From Bhargavaea changchunensis (GTDB lineage: Bacteria > Bacillota > Bacilli > Bacillales_A > Planococcaceae), in the NCBI RefSeq assembly GCF_042665595.1, contig NZ_JBHTCT010000037.1, positions 160,411 to 224,410 of the forward strand: 64,000 nt of DNA. Direction: 5' to 3'. Each line of letters opens with the position of its first letter. The first letter of the stretch is position 1. Below are positions 24,532 to 33,921 of this stretch, piece after piece. The notes beneath the pieces are model-generated. The model worked only from the letters and a program-made list of their open reading frames with translations. It was not told the DNA's origin and ran no database searches. Position numbers and translations under genes: made by a program.

Positions 24532-27500
24532 ATGAAGCAAGGCATATATGAGCTATTAATCAACGAGAAAATTAGAACAGATTTAGATGCGCTTTCGCTC
24601 GAGCTCTATGCCATTGATACAGAAAAGCTTGATGAGGAAGAAGCGAAAACGTATCTCTCTGCCTATATCGGTGCTGTTACAAAAAAAGCATTATCGCTGG
24701 TTCGGGAGAATAAAACTGATACCAAGTTGCTCACACAAATCAAAGTTTGTAACCAAATCATCAAGACATTAAGTGAACAGCTTCATGAAAAGGAATTTCT
24801 GCAATTACAACTCGATGAACATGGAGAAATCCTGACTTCCATCTACGAAAAGTTGAATTCTGTCTATGCATTGAAAAACGCAAAGCCCGTCAGGCCGGTT
24901 ACATCTATCTCCCAAAGTTCCTTATTTACCGGATCACAAGCTGAACCGAACATGCTTGAAGAACTTCGGAAGGAAATCCTCTCTGCTGATGAGATCGACT
25001 GGCTTGTCTCGTTCGTGAAGTGGTCAGGCACTCGAATTGTACTCGACGAACTTCGTCAGTTTACTTCAAGAGGTGGAAAGCTCCGAGTGATCACCACTTC
25101 CTATATGGAGGCCACTGATTACAAAGCTCTTGAGGAGCTCAGTAAACTTCCTAACACAGAAATGCGTGTTTCTCTCGATAAAGAACGAACCCGATTGCAT
25201 GCTAAAGCCTATCTTTTTAAGCGAGAAACGGGCTTCAGTACGGCATATATCGGCTCCTCCAATTTGTCTAACCCCGCTCTTACGTCGGGCCTAGAGTGGA
25301 ATCTGAAAGTCACAGAGCAGGATTCTTTCGATATCATCCGTAAATTCAAGGCAACATTTGAAAGCTATTGGAACGACGAAGAGTTCCAATCGTTAAGTAA
25401 AGATCGGTCGTGGCTTCTTCTTCGTTCCAGCCTCACAAAAGATCGTGTGGCTGAAGAACAGGCTGCATATCATTTGGATATCCGCCCGTATTATTATCAG
25501 CAGGAAATACTAGATGAACTACAGGCTGAACGAGAAGTACATGGCCGGTATCGTAATCTGGTCGTGGCTGCGACAGGCGTAGGGAAAACAGTCATTTCTG
25601 CTTTCGACTTTAAACGAATTTTAAAATCCAAACCAAATGCCAAGCTACTATTTATTGCCCACCGGGAGGAAATCTTAACGCAAAGTTTAGCGACGTTCCG
25701 AGCGATTTTAAAGGATGCCAACTTTGGGGAGTTGTTGGTGGGTCAACATGTTCCAACTTCGATGGATCATTTGTTCATGAGCATCCAAAGTTGGAATAGC
25801 AAGAATATGGCTACAAGAAGCTCTCGGGATTTCTATGACATGATTATTGTCGATGAATTCCACCATGCCGCTGCACCCACCTACCGAAGAATGCTGGAGC
25901 ATTATGATCCTGAAATATTGCTAGGCTTAACTGCAACCCCAGAGCGAATGGACCAACAAAGTATTCTGAGTTACTTCGATGACTACATTGCATCAGAAAT
26001 GCGTCTGACCGAGGCGATCAATCGAAAGTTACTTTCCCCATTCCATTACTTTTGCGTCACTGACATCGTTGACCTATCGGCAATGAAATGGTCGAGAAGG
26101 GGGTACGATACAGAGCAGCTGACGAATTTGTATACGGCCAATGATCGGAGGAGCGATTTAATCATCCAAGCGATTCAGCGGTATGTGACCTCGATTGACA
26201 GCGTAAAAGGAATCGGTTTTTGCGTTTCAGTTGAGCATGCGGTTTATATGGCAAAGTACTTTAACAAAAAAGGAATATCGTCCATTGCGCTTCATGGGAA
26301 ATCTCCAGATGAAGAACGTGAAACCGCGAAACGAAAATTGGAATCAGGTGAGATCCGATTGATCTTTGTTGTCGATCTCTATAACGAAGGCGTAGATATC
26401 CCTGTAGTAAATACAATCCTGTTTTTGCGTCCAACTGAAAGTCTGACAGTCTTTCTTCAACAGCTTGGCCGGGGATTACGGTTACATGAGGATAAAGAAT
26501 GTTTGACAGTATTAGACTTTATCGGACAAGCGCATAAGGATTACCCGTTTGAAGAAAAGTTCAGGGCACTCGTTGGGCCGACCAAACATCCCATTCGCCA
26601 TTACGTGGAAAATGGCTTTTCTTACTTGCCAAAGGGCTCCGTAATTCAGATGGAGAAACAAGCAAAGGAATACGTCTTGCGAAATGTAAAAGCTACCAAG
26701 GCCTCAAAGAAACAACTTGTGGAAAAGCTTCGCTACTTTGAGCAAGACACTGGCGAGTCATTAACACTTCTTAGATTTTTGAAATACGAACAACTTTCAC
26801 TTCAGGAGTTTTATGGCACGCAGCGCAATCGAACATTCGAGGAATTAAAAGCGGAAGCAGATCTCCGGAAGGAATTTAGCAATCCGTATTTGCCAACGAT
26901 AAGAAAGCAGATCCATAAGCTGTTTCACATTGATTCACAAGACCTCATTAAATTTTTCATTCGTTATGTAAATGGTGCGGAGCCTCAGACGGAGCAAGAT
27001 CAATTGATGGTTGGCATGTTTTATTATTCTTTTTACCGGAAGCCACCCAAAGAAATAAGTGTTGAATCGATGGATGAAGTGCTTCGCGATCTACTAGATT
27101 ACGAAGAAAATAAAAATGAGATTCTGGCTGTTTTAGAAGTGTGTTATGAAAACATTCATCACGTAGATCTGCAGTCACCGTTTGTTTTCCCTTCTCCGTT
27201 GCGTGTGCACGGTCGCTACACGACCGACCAGATCATGGCGGCGTTTGACTATTACAATGACCAGCAAGCCCCCGCTTTCCGTGAAGGAGTCAAACACTTT
27301 GAACAAAAAAAGACAGACATTTTCTTTATTACGCTGAACAAATCCGACAAGGAATTCTCGGAATCTACCATGTATGAAGACTACGCAATTAGCGATCGGC
27401 TATTTCATTGGCAAACACAAAGCCGTACTTCTGAGATGAGTACTACTGCACAGCGCTATATCCATCAGCAGGAAAGAGGACAGCAGATTGCGTTATTTGT

Positions 27501-27663
27501 GCGGGAATACAAGATGGAAGAAGGATTTACTGCACCATTTACATTCTTAGGAACTGCAAATTATGTGAGTCATGAAGGAAGCCAGCCGGTAAGTTTTGTT
27601 TGGGAACTCGATACGCCAATGCCGGCTTATCTTGTTCCGAAGGCTAACAAAAGTATCTTGTGA
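24532..27663 (+). CDS. PLD-nuclease / superfamily 2 helicase / DUF3427 protein
   Basis: 1,043 residues. An N-terminal helical part (1-120) leads a phospholipase-D-type nuclease domain with one HxK motif (RLHAKAYLFKR, about 220-230; YIGSSNLSNPALTSG). The SF2 helicase follows: motif I ATGVGKT (about 345), motif II DEFHH (about 440), motif III LTATPERMD, motif VI QQLGRGLRLHEDKE (about 643). The last 300 residues match DUF3427 (FRALVGPTKHPIRHYVENGF onward). A single HKD suggests a dimeric nuclease. Such fusions are proposed in DNA repair or phage defence; function here is inferred. AT-rich, likely acquired. ATG 24532 is 7 nt after AGGGGTG. Confidence 0.9.
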   Translation: MKQGIYELLINEKIRTDLDALSLELYAIDTEKLDEEEAKTYLSAYIGAVTKKALSLVRENKTDTKLLTQIKVCNQIIKTLSEQLHEKEFLQLQLDEHGEILTSIYEKLNSVYALKNAKPVRPVTSISQSSLFTGSQAEPNMLEELRKEILSADEIDWLVSFVKWSGTRIVLDELRQFTSRGGKLRVITTSYMEATDYKALEELSKLPNTEMRVSLDKERTRLHAKAYLFKRETGFSTAYIGSSNLSNPALTSGLEWNLKVTEQDSFDIIRKFKATFESYWNDEEFQSLSKDRSWLLLRSSLTKDRVAEEQAAYHLDIRPYYYQQEILDELQAEREVHGRYRNLVVAATGVGKTVISAFDFKRILKSKPNAKLLFIAHREEILTQSLATFRAILKDANFGELLVGQHVPTSMDHLFMSIQSWNSKNMATRSSRDFYDMIIVDEFHHAAAPTYRRMLEHYDPEILLGLTATPERMDQQSILSYFDDYIASEMRLTEAINRKLLSPFHYFCVTDIVDLSAMKWSRRGYDTEQLTNLYTANDRRSDLIIQAIQRYVTSIDSVKGIGFCVSVEHAVYMAKYFNKKGISSIALHGKSPDEERETAKRKLESGEIRLIFVVDLYNEGVDIPVVNTILFLRPTESLTVFLQQLGRGLRLHEDKECLTVLDFIGQAHKDYPFEEKFRALVGPTKHPIRHYVENGFSYLPKGSVIQMEKQAKEYVLRNVKATKASKKQLVEKLRYFEQDTGESLTLLRFLKYEQLSLQEFYGTQRNRTFEELKAEADLRKEFSNPYLPTIRKQIHKLFHIDSQDLIKFFIRYVNGAEPQTEQDQLMVGMFYYSFYRKPPKEISVESMDEVLRDLLDYEENKNEILAVLEVCYENIHHVDLQSPFVFPSPLRVHGRYTTDQIMAAFDYYNDQQAPAFREGVKHFEQKKTDIFFITLNKSDKEFSESTMYEDYAISDRLFHWQTQSRTSEMSTTAQRYIHQQERGQQIALFVREYKMEEGFTAPFTFLGTANYVSHEGSQPVSFVWELDTPMPAYLVPKANKSIL

Positions 27664-27687
27664 TTGAGATTGAGGGGGAACACACAT

Positions 27688-28140
27688 TTGACCAAACCAA
27701 AACTATCCCTGATGGAGGCCTATATGGTTGAATCGCTCCGCAGCAAGGGGATTTCGAACGAAGAACTATTTGCCTTAGTTGAACAGGGAGACGCTGAAGG
27801 GCTAAAAGAGATTGAACCACGTTTTGACTACGGGGAGCTGGTGGAGGCTGCGCAAATGGACCTGGAGGCGTTCCGATCGGCTCTCTTAGACAGCTATGAA
27901 GTGAGGTTCGTGACGTTTAACGGGCTAAAGAACCTGCTCCGGATGCGGTTCGGGAAAGAGGAGGAGCGGGACTACACGTTAACAGAAACGGGGATTCAGG
28001 GTCTTCAGCTCACTTCGCACGAACGGGAACAGTTAAACGACATGCTGTCCGCAAACTGGCAAGTGACAAGTGACGGTTCTGGAGCGGTTACGGTGGAACT
28101 GAACATGCCGGCTGTTGCCACATCATCCACAGGTGCATAA
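27688..28140 (+). CDS. hypothetical protein downstream of helicase
   Basis: 150 residues from a TTG preceded by AGGGGGA. MTKPKLSLMEAYMVESLRSKGISNEELFALVEQGD is an alpha-helical start; the middle has YEVRFVTFNGLKNLLRMRFGKEEERDYTL and the C-terminus is beta-like with small residues. No recognised family. It begins 25 bp after the helicase stop but has higher GC, so co-transcription is likely while co-inheritance is uncertain. Confidence 0.7.
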   Translation: MTKPKLSLMEAYMVESLRSKGISNEELFALVEQGDAEGLKEIEPRFDYGELVEAAQMDLEAFRSALLDSYEVRFVTFNGLKNLLRMRFGKEEERDYTLTETGIQGLQLTSHEREQLNDMLSANWQVTSDGSGAVTVELNMPAVATSSTGA

Positions 28141-28141
28141 C

Positions 28142-28924
28142 ATGCCAATCCATCGTGAAGATATCCCCAAGTGGATAAGTGACTCTATATCCGGCACGAT
28201 CCACAATGTGGACAGTTTGCCGGAGGGCGGGACGTCTGAAGTGGCCCTGTTGACAACTGATACAGGGAAGTTCGTGCTGAAGCGTTCGAAGCGGTCACCA
28301 TTTGATGAGTGGCTCAAAAACGAAGCCGAGGTGTTAAAGCATTTGTCAGGAACCGGTTGGCCGGTGCCCCAACTGATTGCTTTTCTGGAAGAGCCGGCCT
28401 GCAACTGGGCGCTGATGTCGTTCATCGAAGGTGAGACCGTGCGCAGTGCGTTAAGGCGGACGGCTGATCCCGGGAGACGCGGTAAGATCATCAATGCGTT
28501 TGCAGAAGCACTGAGGTTGATTCATCAGACGCCTGTGCCAGACGCACTTAAACGGGGTCGTCCCTGGATTGACCGAATGCTTGAAGAGGCGGAGGACAAC
28601 CTGCATCGTTACGAGACAGACGGCTCTCCGGAGCTTTTGGAGCAGTTAAAGAGGGAACGGCCTGTGATCGAGGGGGAGTGCCTGATCCACGGTGATTGTA
28701 CTGTCGACAATGTCATGGTGAAAGACGGTAAGCTTACGGGCATCATTGACTGGAGTGGAGGCACATCGGGGGACCCGGACTATGATATCGCTCTGGCTGT
28801 CCGGCCCAAGCCGGAAATCTTCAGCTGGCCCGGGGACCGAGACCTCTTTTTCGAAGTTTACGGAAAAAGCATTTCACAGGAAACGTACCGGTATTATGCG
28901 GATGGGTTATACGAATTTTATTGA
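28142..28924 (+). CDS. aminoglycoside phosphotransferase (APH) family kinase
   Basis: 260 residues. A kinase-like fold with N-terminal TGKFVLKRSKRSPFDEWLKNEAEVL, Brenner motif LIHGDCTVDNVMVKDGKLTGIIDWSGGTSGDPDYDIAL (about 182-219). APH-family members phosphorylate aminoglycosides, choline, homoserine or other alcohols, so resistance is not shown. It starts 1 bp after the previous stop and is followed closely by an AAC(6')-like gene. Confidence 0.85.
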   Translation: MPIHREDIPKWISDSISGTIHNVDSLPEGGTSEVALLTTDTGKFVLKRSKRSPFDEWLKNEAEVLKHLSGTGWPVPQLIAFLEEPACNWALMSFIEGETVRSALRRTADPGRRGKIINAFAEALRLIHQTPVPDALKRGRPWIDRMLEEAEDNLHRYETDGSPELLEQLKRERPVIEGECLIHGDCTVDNVMVKDGKLTGIIDWSGGTSGDPDYDIALAVRPKPEIFSWPGDRDLFFEVYGKSISQETYRYYADGLYEFY

Positions 28925-28947
28925 TGGGGATGAACAGGGGGAAGCAC

Positions 28948-29397
28948 ATGAACATTCGGCAGGCCACACAGAGGGACGCAAGGATTGCTGGTAATCTGGC
29001 ACTGCTTCTCTGGCCGGACCACACGGTGGAAGAGCTGGAAGGGGAGTTTTCGGAGCTGATCGGAGACCCTGAAGCGGCCGTTTTTCTCGCGTTTGACGGA
29101 GAGGAACCGGCCGGCTTTTCGCAGGTCCAGCTCCGGCATGACTATGTTGAGGGCACGTCGACCAGCCCGGTCGGCTACCTGGAAGGATTGTTTGTCAAAG
29201 AGGTCTACAGACAGGATGGACTTGCCCGTGAGCTCGTGGCGCGTGCGGAACAATGGGCGCAAGATCAGGGATGCAGCGAGTTCGCGAGTGATTGTGAGCT
29301 GGATAATGAAATCAGCTTGCAGGTCCATCTCGCCCTCGGGTTTAGCGAAGCCAATCGGATTATCTGCTTTACGAAGCGTATTGGAAAAGCGCGCTGA
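28948..29397 (+). CDS. GNAT acetyltransferase, AAC(6')-I-like
   Basis: 149 residues. The order of motifs matches aminoglycoside 6'-N-acetyltransferases of the AAC(6')-I group: MNIRQATQRDARIAGNLALLLWP, FAGF-like DGEEPAGFSQVQLRHDYVEGT, YLEGLFVKEVYRQDGLARELVARAEQWAQDQGCSEFASDCELDN and LALGFSEANRIICFTK. Family knowledge links this to aminoglycoside acetylation, but chromosomal homologues often have other duties. AGGGGGA precedes the ATG. Its stop overlaps the next start (TGATG). Confidence 0.85.
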   Translation: MNIRQATQRDARIAGNLALLLWPDHTVEELEGEFSELIGDPEAAVFLAFDGEEPAGFSQVQLRHDYVEGTSTSPVGYLEGLFVKEVYRQDGLARELVARAEQWAQDQGCSEFASDCELDNEISLQVHLALGFSEANRIICFTKRIGKAR

Positions 29398-29936
29398 TGG
29401 TAAAACAGATTTACGTGATCCGGCATTGCGCCGCTGAAGGGCAGCAGCCAGACGCTGCGCTGACCCCGGCAGGCCGAGGACAGGCGGAGCAGCTTGCAGA
29501 ACATCTGGTGGATCGGGGAATCGATCAGGTGATTTCAAGCCATTACCTGCGCGCCCGGCAGTCGATCGAGCCTTTTCTGGAACGCAGCGGGCTTACACTG
29601 GCGACGGATGAACGGCTTGCGGAAAGGGTGCTGAGTGCCACTCCAATGGATGATTGGATGGAGAAGCTGAAGGTTTCTTTCACGGATCCGGACATTTCAT
29701 ACGACGGAGGAGAATCCGGGAAGGAAGCAACCGTGAGAGCCTTATCCCTGGTCGATGAGCTTCCTGAGGAATCTTGTACTGCACTGGTCACCCACGGTAA
29801 CCTGATGGCTTTGCTGATCGGCAAATATGACCAACAATTTGGCTATAGGCAATGGAGACGGCTTACAAATCCCGATGTATATCGGGTTTCAATCGGGACC
29901 AGAGTAAAGATTCAGCGGACCTGGCAGGAGGAATGA
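29397..29936 (+). CDS. histidine phosphatase family protein
   Basis: 179 residues. The catalytic motif is IYVIRHCAAEG (RHC rather than the common RHG), then LTPAGRGQAEQLAEHL, SSHYLRARQSIEPFL and the second His in TALVTHGNLMALL. It is the last gene of a tight cluster with the APH- and AAC-like genes, coupled by a 1-nt overlap. The substrate is unknown. Confidence 0.88.
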   Translation: MVKQIYVIRHCAAEGQQPDAALTPAGRGQAEQLAEHLVDRGIDQVISSHYLRARQSIEPFLERSGLTLATDERLAERVLSATPMDDWMEKLKVSFTDPDISYDGGESGKEATVRALSLVDELPEESCTALVTHGNLMALLIGKYDQQFGYRQWRRLTNPDVYRVSIGTRVKIQRTWQEE

Positions 29937-30034
29937 CGAATTTTCGACTTCCTCCTTTTTACTTTCACAAGAAAACCGTCCGAAAAACGGGTATACTTGG
30001 TTAAGTGTTCAAAGCAATTATCTGAGGTGATTCG

Positions 30035-31225
30035 GTGTATAAATTATTGTCCCACAACGACCTGGACGGCATCGGCTGCGGCATCGTGGCGAAGCTGGCG
30101 TTCGGGGACGATGTGAACGTGAGATACAATTCTGTCCAGATGCTGAACCGCGAAGTGGAGCGGTTTCTGGAACAAGGCAACACGGGCACAGAGCTGATCA
30201 TCACCGACCTGTCGGTGGATGAGGAAAACGAGATCCGGATCGAGGAATTCATCAAAAAAGGCGGCAAAGTGACACTGATCGATCATCACAAGACGGCGCT
30301 CCACCTGAACGAATACGAGTGGGGCAATGTCACGGTCGAGCAGGAGGACGGCAAGCTGACGTCAGCCACGTCACTGCTCTATGCCTGGCTGATCGGCAAG
30401 GGCTTCCTGGAACCCACACGCGCTGCTGACGAGTTTGTGGAGCTTGTGCGGCAGTACGACACGTGGGAATGGGAGAAAAACGGCAACGACAAGGCACGGC
30501 GCCTGAACGCGCTGTTCTTCATGGGGTCGTTTGACGAGTTCGAGTCGAAGATGCTGGAGCGGCTGCAATCTGACGGACCGTTCCAGTTTGATCCGTTTGA
30601 GAAGCAGCTGCTCAATATGGAAGACGACAAGATGGCGCGCTACATCCGGAAAAAGCGGCGTGAAATGGTGCAGCTCGAGCATGAAGGCCTTTACGCCGGC
30701 GTTGTGCATGCAGAGTCGTACCATTCCGAGCTCGGCAATGAACTCGGCAAGGAAAACCCACATCTCGATTACATCGTGATCCTGAACATGGGCGGCCGCA
30801 AGGTATCGTTCCGTACCATTCATAACGATGTCGATGTATCCGAAGTCGCGGGCACATTCGGAGGCGGCGGACATGCCAAGGCAAGCGGTGCCTCGATGTC
30901 AAAAGAGGCATTTGCATCCTATGTTGAAGCAGCATTCCAGAAAGAGCCGCTGCGCGAAGACGCGCGACATACACGCTACAATCTCAAGGAATCGCCGTTC
31001 GGCACAATCTACCGCGCACCGGAAGGCGACCTGTACTTTGTCCATCCGATTGAAAACGATCGCTGGGGCATCGAGCGCAACGGCCGCGCGCAGGACGAGA
31101 CGTTTGCAACGTTCCATGACGCTGAGAAGTTCCTGAAGCGCGAACGAAACGTCTGGCTGCTGAATGACGACCAGTTCGTCAAGTTCCTGCTTGACCGTCT
31201 CAAAAAAGCTGAAGCGGATTCCTGA
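30035..31225 (+). CDS. nrnB: DHH-family oligoribonuclease NrnB
   Basis: 396 residues, GTG start. YKLLSHNDLDGIGCGIVAKLAFG and VTLIDHHKT carry the DHH-family metal ligands; the DHHA1-type C-terminal motif GGGGHAKASG is near 275. Length and N-terminus match NrnB (YngD) of B. subtilis, which degrades 2-5-mer RNAs and related nanoRNA. A C-terminal extension of about 100 residues is also present in that protein. Single gene with its own terminator. Confidence 0.88.
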   Translation: MYKLLSHNDLDGIGCGIVAKLAFGDDVNVRYNSVQMLNREVERFLEQGNTGTELIITDLSVDEENEIRIEEFIKKGGKVTLIDHHKTALHLNEYEWGNVTVEQEDGKLTSATSLLYAWLIGKGFLEPTRAADEFVELVRQYDTWEWEKNGNDKARRLNALFFMGSFDEFESKMLERLQSDGPFQFDPFEKQLLNMEDDKMARYIRKKRREMVQLEHEGLYAGVVHAESYHSELGNELGKENPHLDYIVILNMGGRKVSFRTIHNDVDVSEVAGTFGGGGHAKASGASMSKEAFASYVEAAFQKEPLREDARHTRYNLKESPFGTIYRAPEGDLYFVHPIENDRWGIERNGRAQDETFATFHDAEKFLKRERNVWLLNDDQFVKFLLDRLKKAEADS

Positions 31226-31248
31226 TGCGGAAAAGATAAGAAGAAAAG

Positions 31249-31304
31249 CTCCCTCCATGCAAACTGGCGATCATCAGGATCCCGGCTGTGGAGGGAGTTT
31301 TTTT
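31249..31304 (+). terminator. intrinsic terminator of nrnB
   Basis: CTCCCTCCA / TGGAGGGAG arms with a long internal segment, followed by T7. Confidence 0.85.
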
Positions 31305-31382
31305 ATGTAGCTCACAAGAGTTTTCAGAAGAGTAAAAAGTCATTCTCGTTTTTCGATATAATAGGTGAAAGGAGGGATGGGG

Positions 31383-31535
31383 ATGCAGGAATTAGTCGGA
31401 AGATGCCGGGAGTGCGGAAAGGAAATTTTTTGCCTGGACGGCTTCTTGAATGGAGTCTCTGAGAATGGGCGACTGGTCTGTTTTGACTGTTCGGAGCGGG
31501 ATGACCGTTCTGCCGAACCGCAACCCGGAACATGA
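31383..31535 (+). CDS. 50-residue zinc-ribbon microprotein
   Basis: MQELVGRCRECGKEIFCLDG... then LVCFDCSERDD: two C-x2-C pairs, typical of a small zinc ribbon. AAAGGAGGG precedes the ATG. Its stop overlaps the sensor-kinase start (ATGA), so it is translationally coupled. A role with the kinase is likely but unproven. Confidence 0.75.
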   Translation: MQELVGRCRECGKEIFCLDGFLNGVSENGRLVCFDCSERDDRSAEPQPGT

Positions 31536-33142
31536 AGGGCTTAGAAGAAATCATCAGGCCGAAGTCACTCCAGACGCGGCTGTTCCTGTACGGCGCGCTT
31601 TTTGTCTCATTGCTTGCCATTCTCATCGGCGTCCTCTTTTACTTCACAATGACGCAAGGGATTGAGCAGCAGGTCGGGAGGCGGGCGCTGAATATCGCCG
31701 TGACGACGGCTGACAGGCCGGATGTCCGGCAAGGGTTCTTTGAAGAGGATCCGACAGAAGTGCTGCAGCCGATTGCCGAAACCGTCCGCAAACAGACGGG
31801 GGCAGAGTATGTCGTCATCGGAAACACCGAAGGCATCCGTTATGCCCACCCGGTTCCGGACCGGATCGGCAAGAAGATGGTGGGGGATGACAATGAACGG
31901 GCCCTCTTAAATGGGGAGTCCTACATATCCGAAGCTGTCGGTTCACTCGGTCCCGCCCTGCGGGGCAAGACACCGGTCACGGACGGAGAGGGCAACATTA
32001 TTGGCGTCGTCTCGGTCGGCTTCCTGAAAACCGATCTGTCATCCATCTTTTTCGACTACATCGACAACATTGCCTATATTGTCCTGGCGTCCATTCTTCT
32101 TGGTGTTGCCGGCTCGGGCTTATTGTCGAGGAGCATCAAGAAAGAACTGTTCGGACTTGAACCCGCGGAGATTGCCCGCCACTTCACGGAGCGCAGTGTG
32201 CTGATTGAATCCGTACGGGAAGCGATCATCATGGTCAATTCGGAGGGCGATATCACGATGGCCAACTCGGCCGCCCGTGATGTCCTGGCCCTGCCGGAGG
32301 ATGAGGATCTGGCAGGGCGCCCCATACAGGATGTGTTGCCCAATACACTCCTTCCCCGCGTCATGGAAACAGGAGAAAAGATGCTCGACCGTCCGATGGA
32401 AATCCACGGCAAGAAGGCGGTCGTTAACAGGATTCCGATCCGGGTGGACGGCCGGATTGTCGGGGCAGTCTCCAGCTTCCGCCTGCAGTCAGACATCGAC
32501 CGTCTGACGGAGGAACTGTCACAGGTCAAGCAGTATACGGAGGCATTGCGAGCCCAGACGCATGAGTACCACAACTTTCTTTATACGATCTCCGGTCTGA
32601 TCCAGCTGAACTCGCTTGACGAGGCGCTGAGTCTTATCCACGAAGAGACCGAGGCGCATCAGTCGCTGATCAGTTTCGTTATGGAGCGGCTGCAGGACCC
32701 CTTCCTCGGGGGAATTGTCATCGGTCTCTTTAATAGGGCCAAGGAGCTGAAGGTGCAGTTGGTTCTCGACGAAGACAGTGCCATGGGGGAACTGCCGGAA
32801 CATCTCGAGAAAAGCTTTTTCGTATCGATCCTCGGAAATCTGGTGACGAATGCTTTCGAGGCCGTGGAAAAGAATCCCGAGTCCGCCAGGGTGGTCCGGA
32901 TCTTCATTTTGGACAACGGCAGCGAAATACTCATAGAAGTGGAAGACTCGGGACCGGGAATTACGGAAGAAGTGGAAATTACGCTTTTCAGGGAGCGGAT
33001 ATCCACCAAATCAGGAGCGGACCGGGGTTACGGACTGGTGACAGTTGCCAATTACGTCAGCGAACTCGGAGGCAATCTCTATTACGAGACAGGCGACCTT
33101 GGCGGTGCCATGTTCATCATTTCCATCCCGAAAGGAGGCTAA
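31532..33142 (+). CDS. CitS/DcuS-type sensor histidine kinase
   Basis: 536 residues. TM1 about 17-38, an extracellular PASC/sCache domain (about 40-170: YVVIGNTEGIRYAHPVPDRIGKKMVGDD), TM2 about 172-194, a PAS domain (about 215-325), then a SpoB-type dimer helix with QTHEYHNFLYTISGLIQL (phospho-His) and a HATPase domain (NLVTNAFEAVE, VEDSGPGI, GYGLVTVANYV). This family senses C4-dicarboxylates or citrate. The downstream TctCBA transporter fits a tricarboxylate sensor. Confidence 0.93.
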   Translation: MKGLEEIIRPKSLQTRLFLYGALFVSLLAILIGVLFYFTMTQGIEQQVGRRALNIAVTTADRPDVRQGFFEEDPTEVLQPIAETVRKQTGAEYVVIGNTEGIRYAHPVPDRIGKKMVGDDNERALLNGESYISEAVGSLGPALRGKTPVTDGEGNIIGVVSVGFLKTDLSSIFFDYIDNIAYIVLASILLGVAGSGLLSRSIKKELFGLEPAEIARHFTERSVLIESVREAIIMVNSEGDITMANSAARDVLALPEDEDLAGRPIQDVLPNTLLPRVMETGEKMLDRPMEIHGKKAVVNRIPIRVDGRIVGAVSSFRLQSDIDRLTEELSQVKQYTEALRAQTHEYHNFLYTISGLIQLNSLDEALSLIHEETEAHQSLISFVMERLQDPFLGGIVIGLFNRAKELKVQLVLDEDSAMGELPEHLEKSFFVSILGNLVTNAFEAVEKNPESARVVRIFILDNGSEILIEVEDSGPGITEEVEITLFRERISTKSGADRGYGLVTVANYVSELGGNLYYETGDLGGAMFIISIPKGG

Positions 33143-33146
33143 ATTC

Positions 33147-33836
33147 ATGCATGAGACCATTGAAGTTCTGATTATTGAAGATGATCAGCGGATTGCCGAC
33201 ATCCATCGCCGGTTCATCGACAAGATTGGAGGCTTCACGGTCGTGGGGTCAGCAAATACCGGGGCAGAGGCGAAGGACTGGATTGAAGCTCTGCAGCCGG
33301 ATCTCGTCCTTCTGGATGTTTATCTCCCGGATATGCTCGGCACAGAACTCATTTCTTATATTCATGAGCACAGCGGCGACTCGGATATTATCGTCATCAC
33401 GGCGGCTGCGGAAGCAGAGATCGTCAAAAAGGCGTTCCGCGGAGGGGTGGCGGATTACATATTGAAACCCCTGACACTGGACCGTTTCAGGGAAAGCCTG
33501 CTTTCCTACAGAGTGAAGCGGGAGGCGTTCGCCGGGGAAGGCAAATTGCCGGAAGGATCTATCCGCTTGTTGTGGAATAAGACCGATACAGCCTCTGCAG
33601 AACCAGCGGCAACTCCAAAAGGCATCGATCCGATCACGATGGAAAAGATCACCGGATTTCTGGACACTGCCGAAGAGGGGATGACGGCAGAGAAGATTGG
33701 CCGGGAAATCGGCGTCAGCAGATCCACGGCAAGACGCTATCTGGAATATCTCGTGACGGAAAAAAAGGCGGGTGCCGAACTGATCTACGGGATGATCGGG
33801 CGTCCGGAAAGAAGATACTTCCTGAAAAAGCCGTGA
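33147..33836 (+). CDS. CitT/DcuR-type response regulator
   Basis: 229 residues. Receiver domain IEVLIIEDDQRIADIHRRF, phospho-acceptor in VLLDVYLPDMLGTEL, conserved Lys in ADYILKPLTLDRFRESLLSY. The C-terminal HTH reads MTAEKIGREIGVSRSTARRYLEYL. AAAGGAGG lies 8 nt before the ATG, 4 bp after the kinase stop. It probably activates the tctC promoter 90 bp downstream, where an 11-bp-spaced direct repeat precedes the -35 box. Confidence 0.93.
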   Translation: MHETIEVLIIEDDQRIADIHRRFIDKIGGFTVVGSANTGAEAKDWIEALQPDLVLLDVYLPDMLGTELISYIHEHSGDSDIIVITAAAEAEIVKKAFRGGVADYILKPLTLDRFRESLLSYRVKREAFAGEGKLPEGSIRLLWNKTDTASAEPAATPKGIDPITMEKITGFLDTAEEGMTAEKIGREIGVSRSTARRYLEYLVTEKKAGAELIYGMIGRPERRYFLKKP

Positions 33837-33863
33837 ACAAAACGAACAAAAAGACGAAAAGGT

Positions 33864-33919
33864 TTTTAAGTACATTTTAAGCTCATAAACATTGAATAGG
33901 TCAAAGGTTCTGATAAATT
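33864..33919 (+). promoter_or_regulatory. tctC promoter with direct-repeat operator
   Basis: TTTTAAG at 33864 and 33875, exactly 11 bp apart, lie just upstream of TTGAAT (33892-33897), a 16-bp spacer and TAAATT (33914-33919). The layout fits activation by the adjacent response regulator. Confidence 0.55.
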
Positions 33920-33921
33920 TT

